DNA from: an uncultured Collinsella sp.
Lineage (GTDB): Bacteria; Actinomycetota; Coriobacteriia; Coriobacteriales; Coriobacteriaceae
Direction: 5' to 3'
Assembly: GCA_900545055.1 (NCBI GenBank)
Contig: UQXP01000043.1
Span: 1-14,317 of the forward strand
DNA: 14,317 nucleotides
The translations under genes and the position numbers were made by a program. Of this stretch, positions 5,759-12,712 are shown piece after piece. Every line of letters begins with the position of its first letter. Position 1 is the first letter of the stretch. A model generated the notes under the pieces. The model worked only from the letters and a program-made list of their open reading frames with translations. It was not told the origin of the DNA and did not search any database.

Positions 5759-8659
5759 TTATGACAGCTTGACGATCGGCGCGAAGCCCTTCATTAGCTT
5801 TTTGGTCTGGCCGGTTTTTTCGAACTGGACCTCGATCATGTCTCCGGCGACCGAGATCACGGTACCCGTGCCAAAGGTCTTGTGGCTCACGGTATCGCCC
5901 ACGGCAAAGTCCTGCGACGCGCTGGCGCGATCGACCTTGCGCTCCACCGTCGGCGACACCTTAGACGACGGCTTTTTGGCTCGCGGCGCGCCCGAGCCAA
6001 AGGTCGAGGCAACACGGCCGGCGTCGGGCGAAACCCCACGATGGCGCTCGGTCCCGTAACTGCTGCCGCCAAAGAAGTCGTCAAAGCTCGATCCGCCGCG
6101 CGAACCGGAACCGCCGGTCGAACGCGTATGCGAACCGAACACCTTGCCGCCGTACATATCCGAGCCCATGCCCGAGCCAAAGGTGCCGTGACGGTCGCCG
6201 CGCTTCTCCCAGCCCGTGCCCTCAAAACCGGCAGAACCGATACCGCTAAACTCGATATCCTCAAACGGAATCTCGTTGAGGAAGCGCGAGCGCGGGTTGG
6301 CAGAGGTCGAGCCGTAGGTGCGACGCGTGGCCGCATAGGTCAAGAACAGGCGCTTACGGGCACGCGTGATGGCGACGTAGGCCAGGCGACGCTCCTCCTC
6401 AAGCTTGCCCGGATCATCGCTACCGCCAAAGTCGTGCACGTGCGGGAAGATGCCCTCCTCCATGCCGGCCACGAACACCGCCGGGAACTCCAGGCCCTTG
6501 GCGGAGTGGATGGTCATCATGGTGATGGCATGCGTCTCGCCTGCCAAAGAATCCAAGTCGGAGCGCAGGGCCAGCCACTCCATGAGAGCAGGAAGCGCCT
6601 TGCAGGTGAGCGGACCGTAGGTGCGCTCGATCTCGTCGGCATGCACGGCGCCGGCCGGCAGCTCTGCCGGCGCGGCGTACGCGTTGCCCGCGATAGCGGC
6701 GGCCAGAGCATCCTGCGGCGAGGGTGCCGGAGCGGCCAGGCTATCGAGCGGATTGGAGCCAGCGGCATCGCGAGCGCCAACCAGCGCCTCAAACGAGGAT
6801 GCCGGTGCGGACGGTCCCGGCTCGGGCGCGGGCGCACTCACCACGACGGACTCGGGCTCGGCGCCGGCAGGCACGTCGGCAACACCGGCTGCGCGCAGCT
6901 CTTCCAAGCTCTCAAGCGTACCCTCGATATCCTCGTGCGTCTCCTCAAATTCGGCGGCGACGCCCAGGAATTCCTGGATGTTCTCGGCGCGGCTCTCGGA
7001 CTCCATGGTGCCCTCGGCGCGGAAAGCCTGCAGCAGGCCCGTCTTATCGACAATCATCTCGACAACGTCCTTGAGCTCGCCGTCCATGCGGCGGCCCTCG
7101 CGCACCAGCGACACAAAGCTCGACAGGCCGTTGCGCACCTTGGCGCTAAACATGCCGGTCTCGGCACACGCGATCTCGCAAGCCTGGAAGAACGAGCAAC
7201 GGTTGTCGCGCGCCAGCTGCTCGATCTTTTGGATCGAGGTGGAGCCGATGCCACGACGCGGCGTGTTGATGACGCGCTTGACGCTCATCTCGTCGGCCGG
7301 GTTCACGATCATCTTGAGGTAGGCCATGACGTCGCGGATCTCGGCGCGGTCGAAGAATCGCGTGCCGCCCACGATCTTGTAGGGCACGCCCGCGCGCAGG
7401 AACATATCTTCGAGAATGCGCGACTGGGCATTGGTGCGGTAGAACACGGCGATGTCGTCGTAGCTCGTACCCTTGGCGTGCAACTTTTCGATCTCGCCGG
7501 CAATCCAGCGGCCCTCGTCGCGCTCATCGCTCGCCTGGAAGGCCTGGATTTTCTCGCCGTCGCCCTCGGCCGTAAACAGGCGCTTGTCCTTGCGCTGCGA
7601 GTTGTGGCGCACCACGGCGTTGGCGGCGCTCAGGATATGGCCCGTAGAGCGATAGTTCTGCTCCAGCTTAACGGTCTTGCAGTCTTTAAAGTCCTTCTCA
7701 AAGTCCAGGATATTGGTGATGTCGGCGCCACGCCAGCTATAAATGGACTGGTCATCGTCGCCCACGACCATGAGGTTTTGGTACTTGGCGGCCAGCAGGT
7801 TGGCGATCTCGTACTGGACGTGGTTGGTGTCCTGATACTCGTCGACGCTAATGTAGCGGAAGCGCTCTTGGTACTTTTCGAGCACCTCGGGGCGGGTGCG
7901 AAGCAACTCGAGCGCGCGCACGAGCAGGTCGTCGAAGTCCATCGCGTTGGCGGCGCGCAGGCGGCGCTCCAGCTCTAGGTAGACCTGCGCGGCCTTTTTG
8001 TCGTTGGGGCTGTCGGCGGATTTGAGCATGTCCTCGGGCCCGATCATGGCGTTTTTAGCCGAGCTGATCTTGCTGCGGATCATGTTGATGGGGAACTGCT
8101 TTTGCTCGATGCCGAGCGCCTGCATAATGTCGCGCACCATGCGCTTGGAGTCATCGTCATCGTAGATGGTGAACTGACCGGTGTAGCCCAGCAAGTCGGC
8201 GTCCTCGCGCAGCATGCGCACGCACATGGCGTGGAAGGTGCACACCCACATGCCGCGGGTGCCACTGGGAATGAGCGCCGCCAGACGCTCGCGCATCTCG
8301 GCCGCGGCCTTGTTGGTAAACGTGATGGCCAGAACCTGCCAGGGCTTAACGCCCAGGTCGCCGAGCATATGCGCGATGCGGAAGGTCAAGACGCGGGTCT
8401 TACCCGAACCGGCGCCGGCGAGCACCAGCAGCGGGCCCTCGGTGGTCAGGACCGCCTCGCGCTGGGCGGGGTTCAGGCTATCAATATCGACGAGCGGCTT
8501 GGCGGGTTTGGGCGCCGGAGCCGGGGCGTCGTAGATGTCGAGCGGAACGAGCTCGGGTTCCGGCGCGGCGGGGGCGGTGTACGCATCGAGCGGCACGGGT
8601 TCCGGCGCGGGCGGCACGGGTACCGCGGTGTTCTTTTCCCAGGGCAGGGGCTGGGTCAT
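5759..8659 (-). CDS. pcrA: ATP-dependent DNA helicase PcrA/UvrD (SF1A)
   Basis: 3'-5' superfamily 1 helicase for nucleotide-excision repair, conflict resolution and recombination control. The 966-residue product shows the Q motif LNPAQREAV (62-70), Walker A AGAGSGKT (81-88), motif Ia TFTNKAAAEM (113-122), Walker B VDEYQDT (272-278), motif III GDDDQSIYSWRGAD (300-313), motif IV QNYRST (334-339), motif V TIHSAKGLEF (716-725) and motif VI VAITRARKR (762-770). A Gly/Ser-rich linker (about 805-890) leads to a C-terminal Tudor-like domain (918-966), which in PcrA homologues binds RNA polymerase. Unusual are an Ala/Pro-rich N-terminal extension (11-58) with a repeated PLD(A/I)Y unit and a low-complexity insertion at about 582-690. 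Start is the ATG at 8657-8659, with AGGAG six bases upstream. Longer than the usual 720-780 residues. Function is firm; the role of the insertions is unknown. Confidence 0.97.
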   Translation of the reverse strand: MTQPLPWEKNTAVPVPPAPEPVPLDAYTAPAAPEPELVPLDIYDAPAPAPKPAKPLVDIDSLNPAQREAVLTTEGPLLVLAGAGSGKTRVLTFRIAHMLGDLGVKPWQVLAITFTNKAAAEMRERLAALIPSGTRGMWVCTFHAMCVRMLREDADLLGYTGQFTIYDDDDSKRMVRDIMQALGIEQKQFPINMIRSKISSAKNAMIGPEDMLKSADSPNDKKAAQVYLELERRLRAANAMDFDDLLVRALELLRTRPEVLEKYQERFRYISVDEYQDTNHVQYEIANLLAAKYQNLMVVGDDDQSIYSWRGADITNILDFEKDFKDCKTVKLEQNYRSTGHILSAANAVVRHNSQRKDKRLFTAEGDGEKIQAFQASDERDEGRWIAGEIEKLHAKGTSYDDIAVFYRTNAQSRILEDMFLRAGVPYKIVGGTRFFDRAEIRDVMAYLKMIVNPADEMSVKRVINTPRRGIGSTSIQKIEQLARDNRCSFFQACEIACAETGMFSAKVRNGLSSFVSLVREGRRMDGELKDVVEMIVDKTGLLQAFRAEGTMESESRAENIQEFLGVAAEFEETHEDIEGTLESLEELRAAGVADVPAGAEPESVVVSAPAPEPGPSAPASSFEALVGARDAAGSNPLDSLAAPAPSPQDALAAAIAGNAYAAPAELPAGAVHADEIERTYGPLTCKALPALMEWLALRSDLDSLAGETHAITMMTIHSAKGLEFPAVFVAGMEEGIFPHVHDFGGSDDPGKLEEERRLAYVAITRARKRLFLTYAATRRTYGSTSANPRSRFLNEIPFEDIEFSGIGSAGFEGTGWEKRGDRHGTFGSGMGSDMYGGKVFGSHTRSTGGSGSRGGSSFDDFFGGSSYGTERHRGVSPDAGRVASTFGSGAPRAKKPSSKVSPTVERKVDRASASQDFAVGDTVSHKTFGTGTVISVAGDMIEVQFEKTGQTKKLMKGFAPIVKLS

Positions 8660-8720
8660 GGGCGACTCCTCATCTGACGGACGGCGCGCCTGCGGGCAGC
8701 GCCATAATTTGAGCCGTACC

Positions 8721-8751
8721 AGTATACCGAGCCGCGCGGACACCGACGCAA
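8721..8751 (-). promoter_or_regulatory. candidate pcrA promoter
   Basis: On the minus strand TATACT (plus 8721-8726) matches the -10 consensus at five of six positions, with TTGCGT (plus 8746-8751) 19 bases upstream as a weak -35. The 5' UTR would be about 55 bases. The spacer is long for a housekeeping promoter. Confidence 0.4.
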
Positions 8752-8798
8752 ATCACACCACGACTCCGTGCGCCGCCATCAGGCACGCCCCAGCGGAT

Positions 8799-8865
8799 TT
8801 GGCGCAATGGGGTCAAGTTAGCCTGCACCACGTTGGTGCAAAGAAACCTGACCCCAATGCACCAA
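8799..8865 (-). repeat. REP-like palindromic repeat, copy B
   Basis: Two 32-base arms (8799-8830 and 8834-8865) around a 3-nt centre match as inverted repeats at 25 of 32 positions. Perfect blocks are TGCACCA/TGGTGCA at the centre and TGGGGTCA (8808-8815) with TGACCCCA (8849-8856). It shares 37 of 42 bases and orientation with copy A. It lies 62 bases after the uppP stop and about 140 bases before the pcrA start. It lacks a T-run. Confidence 0.85.
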
Positions 8866-8927
8866 TCACGGAGCCACCGATGTCATGGCAAGTTGTTCGC
8901 TCTGGCCGCCGCGCAGCGTCGACTAAG

Positions 8928-9908
8928 TTAGAGGCCGAGCATCGGCTCCAGAACAAAGAAGTATGCGAGCACTACGATGCCCAGGATGATGCGGTAAACA
9001 CCGAAGCACTTAAAGTCGTGACGGCGGACGAAGCCCATGAGCCACTTGATGGCGATAAGCGAAACCACAAAGGCCACAACGCAGCCCACGCCCAAAATAG
9101 CGACCTCGTTGGCGCCGAACGTGCCGCCCTTGATGAAGTACTTGACCAGCTTGAGCGCACTCGCGCCAAACATGACAGGGATGGCCAGGAAGAACGTAAA
9201 CTTGGATGCCACCGAGCGCGTGCAGCCCAAAAGCAGGCCACCGATAATGGTGGAGCCGGAGCGCGATGTGCCCGGAATCAGCGAAAGCACCTGGAAGCAA
9301 CCGATACCCAGCGCGGTCTTCCAGCTCAGATCCTCGAGCGTAGTGATGGAGCCAAAGTCCAGGCTATCGTCATCGTCTTCATCCTCAGCGGTAGCCGCGG
9401 CGGGCGCCGCAAAGTGCGCACCGGCGGGACGTCCACCCGACACCACAGCACGCGAACCAAACGAACCGGCAAGAGCGGCCTGATCGCGCTTGTTCGCGCG
9501 CCAGTTCTCGATCACGATAAACAGCACGCCGTACACAATGAGCGCCAGCGCCACGACGGGAGCATTGTAGAAATGCTCCTCCATCCAGTCGTTGAGCGGC
9601 AGACCGATTGCCGCGGCAGGAATGCAGCCGAGCACAATCTTGCCCCACAGCACCCAAGTGTCGCGACGGCCCTCCTTGCCCTTGCTGGGGGAAAACGGAT
9701 TAAGGTCGTAGAAGAACAGGACGCAGACGGCCAAAATGGCGCCAAGCTGAATCACGACCAGGAACATATTCCAGAACGTCTCGCTCACGTTCATCTTGAC
9801 GAACTCGTCCACCAAGATCATGTGACCCGTCGACGAAACGGGCAGCCATTCGGTGATGCCCTCGACCAGGCCCATGAAGGCAGATTTTAGAAGCTCGATA
9901 ATATCCAA
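8928..9908 (-). CDS. uppP: undecaprenyl-diphosphatase UppP (BacA)
   Basis: Membrane phosphatase that converts undecaprenyl pyrophosphate to the monophosphate carrier lipid used for peptidoglycan export; overproduction gives bacitracin resistance in other bacteria. The product is 326 residues against about 260-290 in the family. Both catalytic motifs are intact: EGITEWLPVSSTGH (16-29) and PGTSRSGST (212-220), amid multiple hydrophobic helices. The extra length is a hydrophilic segment at about 141-190, Ala/Gly-rich and ending in an acidic EDEDDDD run. Start is proposed as TTG at 9906-9908, giving the family-typical MDIIELL N-terminus, with GAGGGGG about five bases upstream. In-frame starts further upstream would add a basic, untypical leader. 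Followed by REP-like copy B and then pcrA on the same strand; no clear terminator of its own. Confidence 0.95.
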   Translation of the reverse strand: MDIIELLKSAFMGLVEGITEWLPVSSTGHMILVDEFVKMNVSETFWNMFLVVIQLGAILAVCVLFFYDLNPFSPSKGKEGRRDTWVLWGKIVLGCIPAAAIGLPLNDWMEEHFYNAPVVALALIVYGVLFIVIENWRANKRDQAALAGSFGSRAVVSGGRPAGAHFAAPAAATAEDEDDDDSLDFGSITTLEDLSWKTALGIGCFQVLSLIPGTSRSGSTIIGGLLLGCTRSVASKFTFFLAIPVMFGASALKLVKYFIKGGTFGANEVAILGVGCVVAFVVSLIAIKWLMGFVRRHDFKCFGVYRIILGIVVLAYFFVLEPMLGL

Positions 9909-9969
9909 AGGGACCCCCTCGTTAGACACCCGCCGGTAGATGTTCTGCGGACGATGCGGGCGAGGTCCC

Positions 9970-9975
9970 ATTATC
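9970..9975 (-). promoter_or_regulatory. candidate uppP -10 box
   Basis: GATAAT on the minus strand (five of six to consensus) lies 61 bases before the proposed TTG start. No matching -35 was found. The same ATAATGGGAC word occurs at the response regulator promoter. Confidence 0.3.
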
Positions 9976-10009
9976 AACCGTTGGCGGTGCACCTGCGCCT
10001 ACCCTTACC

Positions 10010-10039
10010 AAAAAACTCGCCCGTTCACAGAATTGCGAG
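10010..10039 (-). terminator. weak terminator-like hairpin upstream of uppP
   Basis: On the minus strand CTCGC and GCGAG pair (plus 10035-10039 with 10016-10020), with an inner TTC/GAA, and six T follow (plus 10010-10015). It sits about 100 bases before uppP, upstream of the proposed -10, so it would insulate rather than attenuate unless transcription starts further upstream. The stem is short. Confidence 0.3.
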
Positions 10040-10061
10040 CGGTCAAACCGAAATCCTTGGG

Positions 10062-10131
10062 TATAACTGCAACAAGGTAAAGTGTCCGGCGGCCAACGCG
10101 CCGCCCGACGCACGAGCCCCGCGCCCGTGCG
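10062..10131 (+). promoter_or_regulatory. candidate usp promoter and structured 5' UTR
   Basis: TATAAC at 10062-10067 is a good -10 for usp, without a clear -35. The leader then holds two hairpins: 10088-10093 with 10100-10105 (6 bp) and 10109-10114 with 10126-10131 (6 bp). The second ends nine bases before the AAGGAGG ribosome binding site. Effects on translation or stability are inferred. Confidence 0.4.
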
Positions 10132-10150
10132 ATAGACCAAGGAGGAAACC

Positions 10151-10588
10151 ATGAACGAGGGCTACACCAAGGTATTTGTTTCACTCGACGGTACTGAGCA
10201 GCAGGATTTTGTGCTCGCACGCGCCATCAAGGTCGCCGCGAACAACGGCGCTAAGCTGATCATCGGCCACGTCATCGACTCCACCGCGCTCGAGAGCGCC
10301 GGTTCCTATCCGGTCGACCTGGTCAACGGCTTGGAGGAGGCCTTTAACAACTCCATCGCCAAGCAGCTCGAGGAGGCCAAGGCCAATCCCGACATTCCCG
10401 AGGTCGAGGTCATGATTCGTACCGGCCGCATTCGTGAGACGCTTAAGGATGAGATGCTCGACGTGGTCAAGCCCGATCTGGTGCTCTGCGGCGCCCGCGG
10501 CCTGTCCTCAATTAAGTACGCGCTACTGGGCTCGATTTCGACGTTCCTGCTGCGCAATACGGACTGCGACATTTTGGTCGTGAAGTAG
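10151..10588 (+). CDS. universal stress protein (UspA family)
   Basis: Small cytoplasmic protein of 145 residues with the alpha/beta UspA fold. It starts with the typical YTKVFVSLDGTEQQDFVLARA strand-loop-helix and ends with the ATP-binding signature G-2x-G-9x-G-S: Gly114, Gly117, Gly127 and Ser128 in the GARGLSS..LLGSIST stretch, followed by the terminal strand CDILVVK. This places it among the ATP-binding (UspFG-like) members. Usp proteins are generally induced by starvation or stress; the specific role is unknown. The start is the ATG with AAGGAGG six bases upstream. It is a single-gene unit, divergent from uppP, and convergent with the sensor kinase gene. Its 3' UTR contains a long hairpin before the terminator. 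Confidence 0.95.
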   Translation: MNEGYTKVFVSLDGTEQQDFVLARAIKVAANNGAKLIIGHVIDSTALESAGSYPVDLVNGLEEAFNNSIAKQLEEAKANPDIPEVEVMIRTGRIRETLKDEMLDVVKPDLVLCGARGLSSIKYALLGSISTFLLRNTDCDILVVK

Positions 10589-10602
10589 CGTTCCTTCCCG
10601 TC

Positions 10603-10693
10603 GGCGCAAGGCCTGCGGGGTTATCACGCCGACGTCCTCGCCGCTTCGCGGCTGCGGGATGTCGGCTTAGATAACCCCTCCCGGCCTTGCGCC
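10603..10693. repeat. 91-nt long imperfect inverted repeat in usp 3' UTR
   Basis: Paired blocks are 10603-10613 with 10683-10693 (11 bp), 10617-10625 with 10670-10678 (9 bp), and 10628-10637 with 10657-10666 (10 bp including one G-T). They are capped by GCCGC TTC GCGGC (10640-10652). Short unpaired bulges separate the blocks. It begins 14 bases after the usp stop and precedes the true terminator. No T-run follows on either strand. Confidence 0.9.
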
Positions 10694-10733
10694 TTCGTCA
10701 CCGTACTTCAGCGAGTTGGCTGATAAAAGATGG

Positions 10734-10768
10734 CGTGCCGCCCCGGTTGGGGCGGCACGTTTTTGTTT
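10734..10768 (+). terminator. usp intrinsic terminator
   Basis: A perfect 11-bp GC-rich stem (10734-10744 with 10749-10759) around a GGTT loop is followed by TTTTTGTTT. On the minus strand a T-run (TCTTTTAT) lies four bases past the same stem, so it may also serve the convergent sensor kinase operon, for which no other terminator was found. Confidence 0.92.
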
Positions 10769-10788
10769 GGGGCGGCGCTTTTTTGTTT
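10749..10788 (+). repeat. 20-bp tandem duplication of terminator 3' half
   Basis: 10749-10768 and 10769-10788 match at 18 of 20 bases. Each consists of a GGGGCGGC arm plus a T-rich tract, and a partial third GGGCGGG follows. Either right arm could pair with the CCGCCCC left arm, giving a nested backup terminator. Confidence 0.8.
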
Positions 10789-10810
10789 GGGCGGGCGTCT
10801 GCCGCGTGCG

Positions 10811-11854
10811 TTACTCGAAATATTGAAACTTATTCGTTGAAAACGCGAATGTTGCGACGAAGCCTTCACCGGGCTCGGATGCCGCGGTGACGTCGATGCC
10901 CATCTTGGAGCACAGGCGCGCCACCAGGTAGAGGCCGATGCCCGTTGCGCGCTTGGTGGTGCGGCCGTTGTCGCCGGTAAAGCCCTTCTCGAACACGCGC
11001 GGCAGGTCGGCCGCGCTCACGCCGCAGCCGTTGTCCGCGACGGTGAGCTCGATGCGCTCGCTCGCCAGGCCCTCGTCCAGCAACGCACCCGAAAACACGA
11101 TCTTCGCGCCGTCCTCGCACGCATATTTAATGCTGTTCTGAATGAGCTGACCCAGAATAAACTCGAGCCACTTCTCGTCGGTAAAGACCTCAAAGTCGAG
11201 GTTCTCGCACACCGGCGCCACATGTGCCGCGATAAGTTCGCGCGCGTTGGCTTTAATCGCGCCCGTCACCAAGGTCTTGAGATCCCAACGGCGAATCAGG
11301 TAGTCGCGCTCCACGACTTCCGAGCGCGCATAGTACAGTGCCTGGTCGATATAGCGCTCAACGCGAGCCAGCTCGCGACCCAGGTCATCCACACGCGACA
11401 GGTCGTCTTCGCTGCCGTCCAGGTTTTCAAGAATCAGATGGGCTGCCGCCAGGGGCAACTTGGCCTCGTGGACCCAGCTTTCGATATAGTCGCGATAGTC
11501 GTCGGTTTGGCGTCGCCCTTCCGCTACCTCATCGCAAGCCGCCTTGCCCACGCGGCGCAGGACTTCGTATTCGAGCTCGCCCTCGGCATAGGTCGGACAC
11601 TGCACCATCTCCTGCACCCATGCGGGGCTTTCCAGCTCCTCGGCCGCGCGCTCCAGCTGGTGCAAAAATCGACGACGACGCGCGTACTCGATCACGATGC
11701 CGAGCATGCCAAAGATAAAGGACACGCCGACCGCCACGACCACGATGGAAGCGGGTGCCCCGGCGATCGTCAGCACAAAGCAGCTCAACAGCACGCCGCA
11801 CGTCCACACGGCGACGGGAAGCAGCGCATCTTTGAAGAATTTGCTAAACGACAT
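10811..11854 (-). CDS. intramembrane-sensing (BceS-like) histidine kinase
   Basis: Membrane sensor kinase, partner of the response regulator encoded just upstream. The 347-residue product has two N-terminal transmembrane helices (about 10-31 and 36-56) with only a few residues between them and no sensor domain, typical of intramembrane-sensing kinases. The dimerisation/phosphoacceptor region is YIESWVHEAKLPL with His129. The catalytic domain has the N box (Asn240 in QLIQNSIKYA), G1 DNGCGV (274-279) and G2 with TGIGLYL (304-310). Start is taken as the ATG at 11852-11854, with AGGTG six bases upstream. A GTG at 11861-11863, abutting the regulator stop codon, is an alternative that adds three residues. 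BceS relatives usually work with a BceAB-type ABC transporter; none is visible in the window. Subfamily is by architecture, so less certain than the kinase call. Confidence 0.93.
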   Translation of the reverse strand: MSFSKFFKDALLPVAVWTCGVLLSCFVLTIAGAPASIVVVAVGVSFIFGMLGIVIEYARRRRFLHQLERAAEELESPAWVQEMVQCPTYAEGELEYEVLRRVGKAACDEVAEGRRQTDDYRDYIESWVHEAKLPLAAAHLILENLDGSEDDLSRVDDLGRELARVERYIDQALYYARSEVVERDYLIRRWDLKTLVTGAIKANARELIAAHVAPVCENLDFEVFTDEKWLEFILGQLIQNSIKYACEDGAKIVFSGALLDEGLASERIELTVADNGCGVSAADLPRVFEKGFTGDNGRTTKRATGIGLYLVARLCSKMGIDVTAASEPGEGFVATFAFSTNKFQYFE

Positions 11855-11863
11855 AGCTGGCAC

Positions 11864-12535
11864 CTAGACCGAATAGCCTTGGCCGCGATGCGTGGTCAGA
11901 TACCCCTTGACGCCGATTTTTTCGAGCGTCGTGCGCAGGCGGTTGATGTTGACAGTGAGCGTGTTGTCGTCCACAAAGGCATCGGAGTCCCACAGGTCCT
12001 GCATGATGGCCGAGCGCGAGACGATCTTGCCCGCGCGGCTCAGAAGCAGCGAGAGAATGCGCAGCTCATTTTTGGTGAGCTCGGCGCTGTCGCCGGTCGC
12101 CGTGTTGGTGACCATAGAACGGGCGAGGTCGAGCTCCAGCCCCTTGTGGACGAGCGTGCTGCGCTCGCCGGCAGCGGCGGTGCGTCGCAGCAGTGCGTTA
12201 ATGCGCGCCACAAGCACGCGGGCGCTGTAGGGCTTGGGGACAAAGTCGTCCGCGCCGAGCGTCATGGCCATGACCTCGTCGATCTCGGTCGTGCGCGACG
12301 TGAGGACGATGATGGGGACCTCGGATTCGCGGCGGACTTCGTGGCAGATATGCTGGCCGTCTTTGACGGGAAGCGTCAGGTCGAGCAATACCAAGTCGGG
12401 TGCAGCGGCCAGGATGTCACGCGAGACGTGCTCGAACGATTCGCAGGCCTCGACCTCAAAACCGGCACGAGCAAGGATGTCGGCAAGCTCGCGACGAATG
12501 GGCTCGTCGTCCTCAACGATATAGATCAGCGCCAT
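11864..12535 (-). CDS. OmpR-family response regulator
   Basis: Cytoplasmic DNA-binding response regulator of 223 residues. The receiver domain (1-115) has the acidic pair in VEDDE (Glu8, Asp9), the phosphoacceptor Asp52 in LLDLTLP, Thr79 in VLTS and Lys101 in VPKPY. The C-terminal winged helix (about 128-223) has ELTKNELRILSLLL, a recognition helix around DDNTLTVNINRLRTTLEKIG and the wing GYLTTHRGQGYSV. Start is the ATG at 12533-12535 with GGGGAG eight bases upstream. Its stop codon is separated by only 9 bases from the kinase ATG, so the two are translationally linked. The closest functional type is BceR/GraR, controlling cell-envelope antibiotic responses. Its targets are not determined. 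Confidence 0.96.
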   Translation of the reverse strand: MALIYIVEDDEPIRRELADILARAGFEVEACESFEHVSRDILAAAPDLVLLDLTLPVKDGQHICHEVRRESEVPIIVLTSRTTEIDEVMAMTLGADDFVPKPYSARVLVARINALLRRTAAAGERSTLVHKGLELDLARSMVTNTATGDSAELTKNELRILSLLLSRAGKIVSRSAIMQDLWDSDAFVDDNTLTVNINRLRTTLEKIGVKGYLTTHRGQGYSV

Positions 12536-12567
12536 GGATTCCGCTCCCCTCTCGGTTGTCTTGTCCC

Positions 12568-12633
12568 ATTATGACCGCGAAGCCGCAGGCACGCGCCCCA
12601 CGCGGCACCAAGGTGACAGAACTGTTCGCGAAC
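12568..12633 (-). promoter_or_regulatory. candidate promoter and palindrome of the two-component operon
   Basis: CATAAT on the minus strand (plus 12568-12573) is five of six to the -10 consensus, 32 bases before the regulator ATG. About 50 bases further upstream GTTCGCGAAC (12624-12633) is a perfect 10-bp palindrome and could be a regulator site. No good -35 is visible. Confidence 0.3.
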
Positions 12634-12712
12634 GAAAGCGTTTGGCTCGCCCCTCGCTCGCAACGGGCGCGGGGATCAAATGATTATTAAATCCCCGTCC
12701 CAGAAAAATCAT

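Noticed and set aside
5882..7978. Plus-strand open frame of about 700 codons opposite pcrA
   Set aside because: Shadow of the pcrA coding frame; no domain, no ribosome binding site, and biased Arg/Ala/Gly/His composition.
8660..8743. N-terminal extension of PcrA from an upstream GTG
   Set aside because: The ATG at 8659 has an ideal AGGAG, and the extension would include the candidate -10 region.
8535..9890. Plus-strand open frame opposite the pcrA start and uppP
   Set aside because: Runs across the pcrA leader and REP-like repeat and is antisense to conserved UppP motifs.
11222..12574. Plus-strand open frame opposite the two-component genes
   Set aside because: Antisense to conserved receiver and kinase motifs; no start signal or recognisable product.
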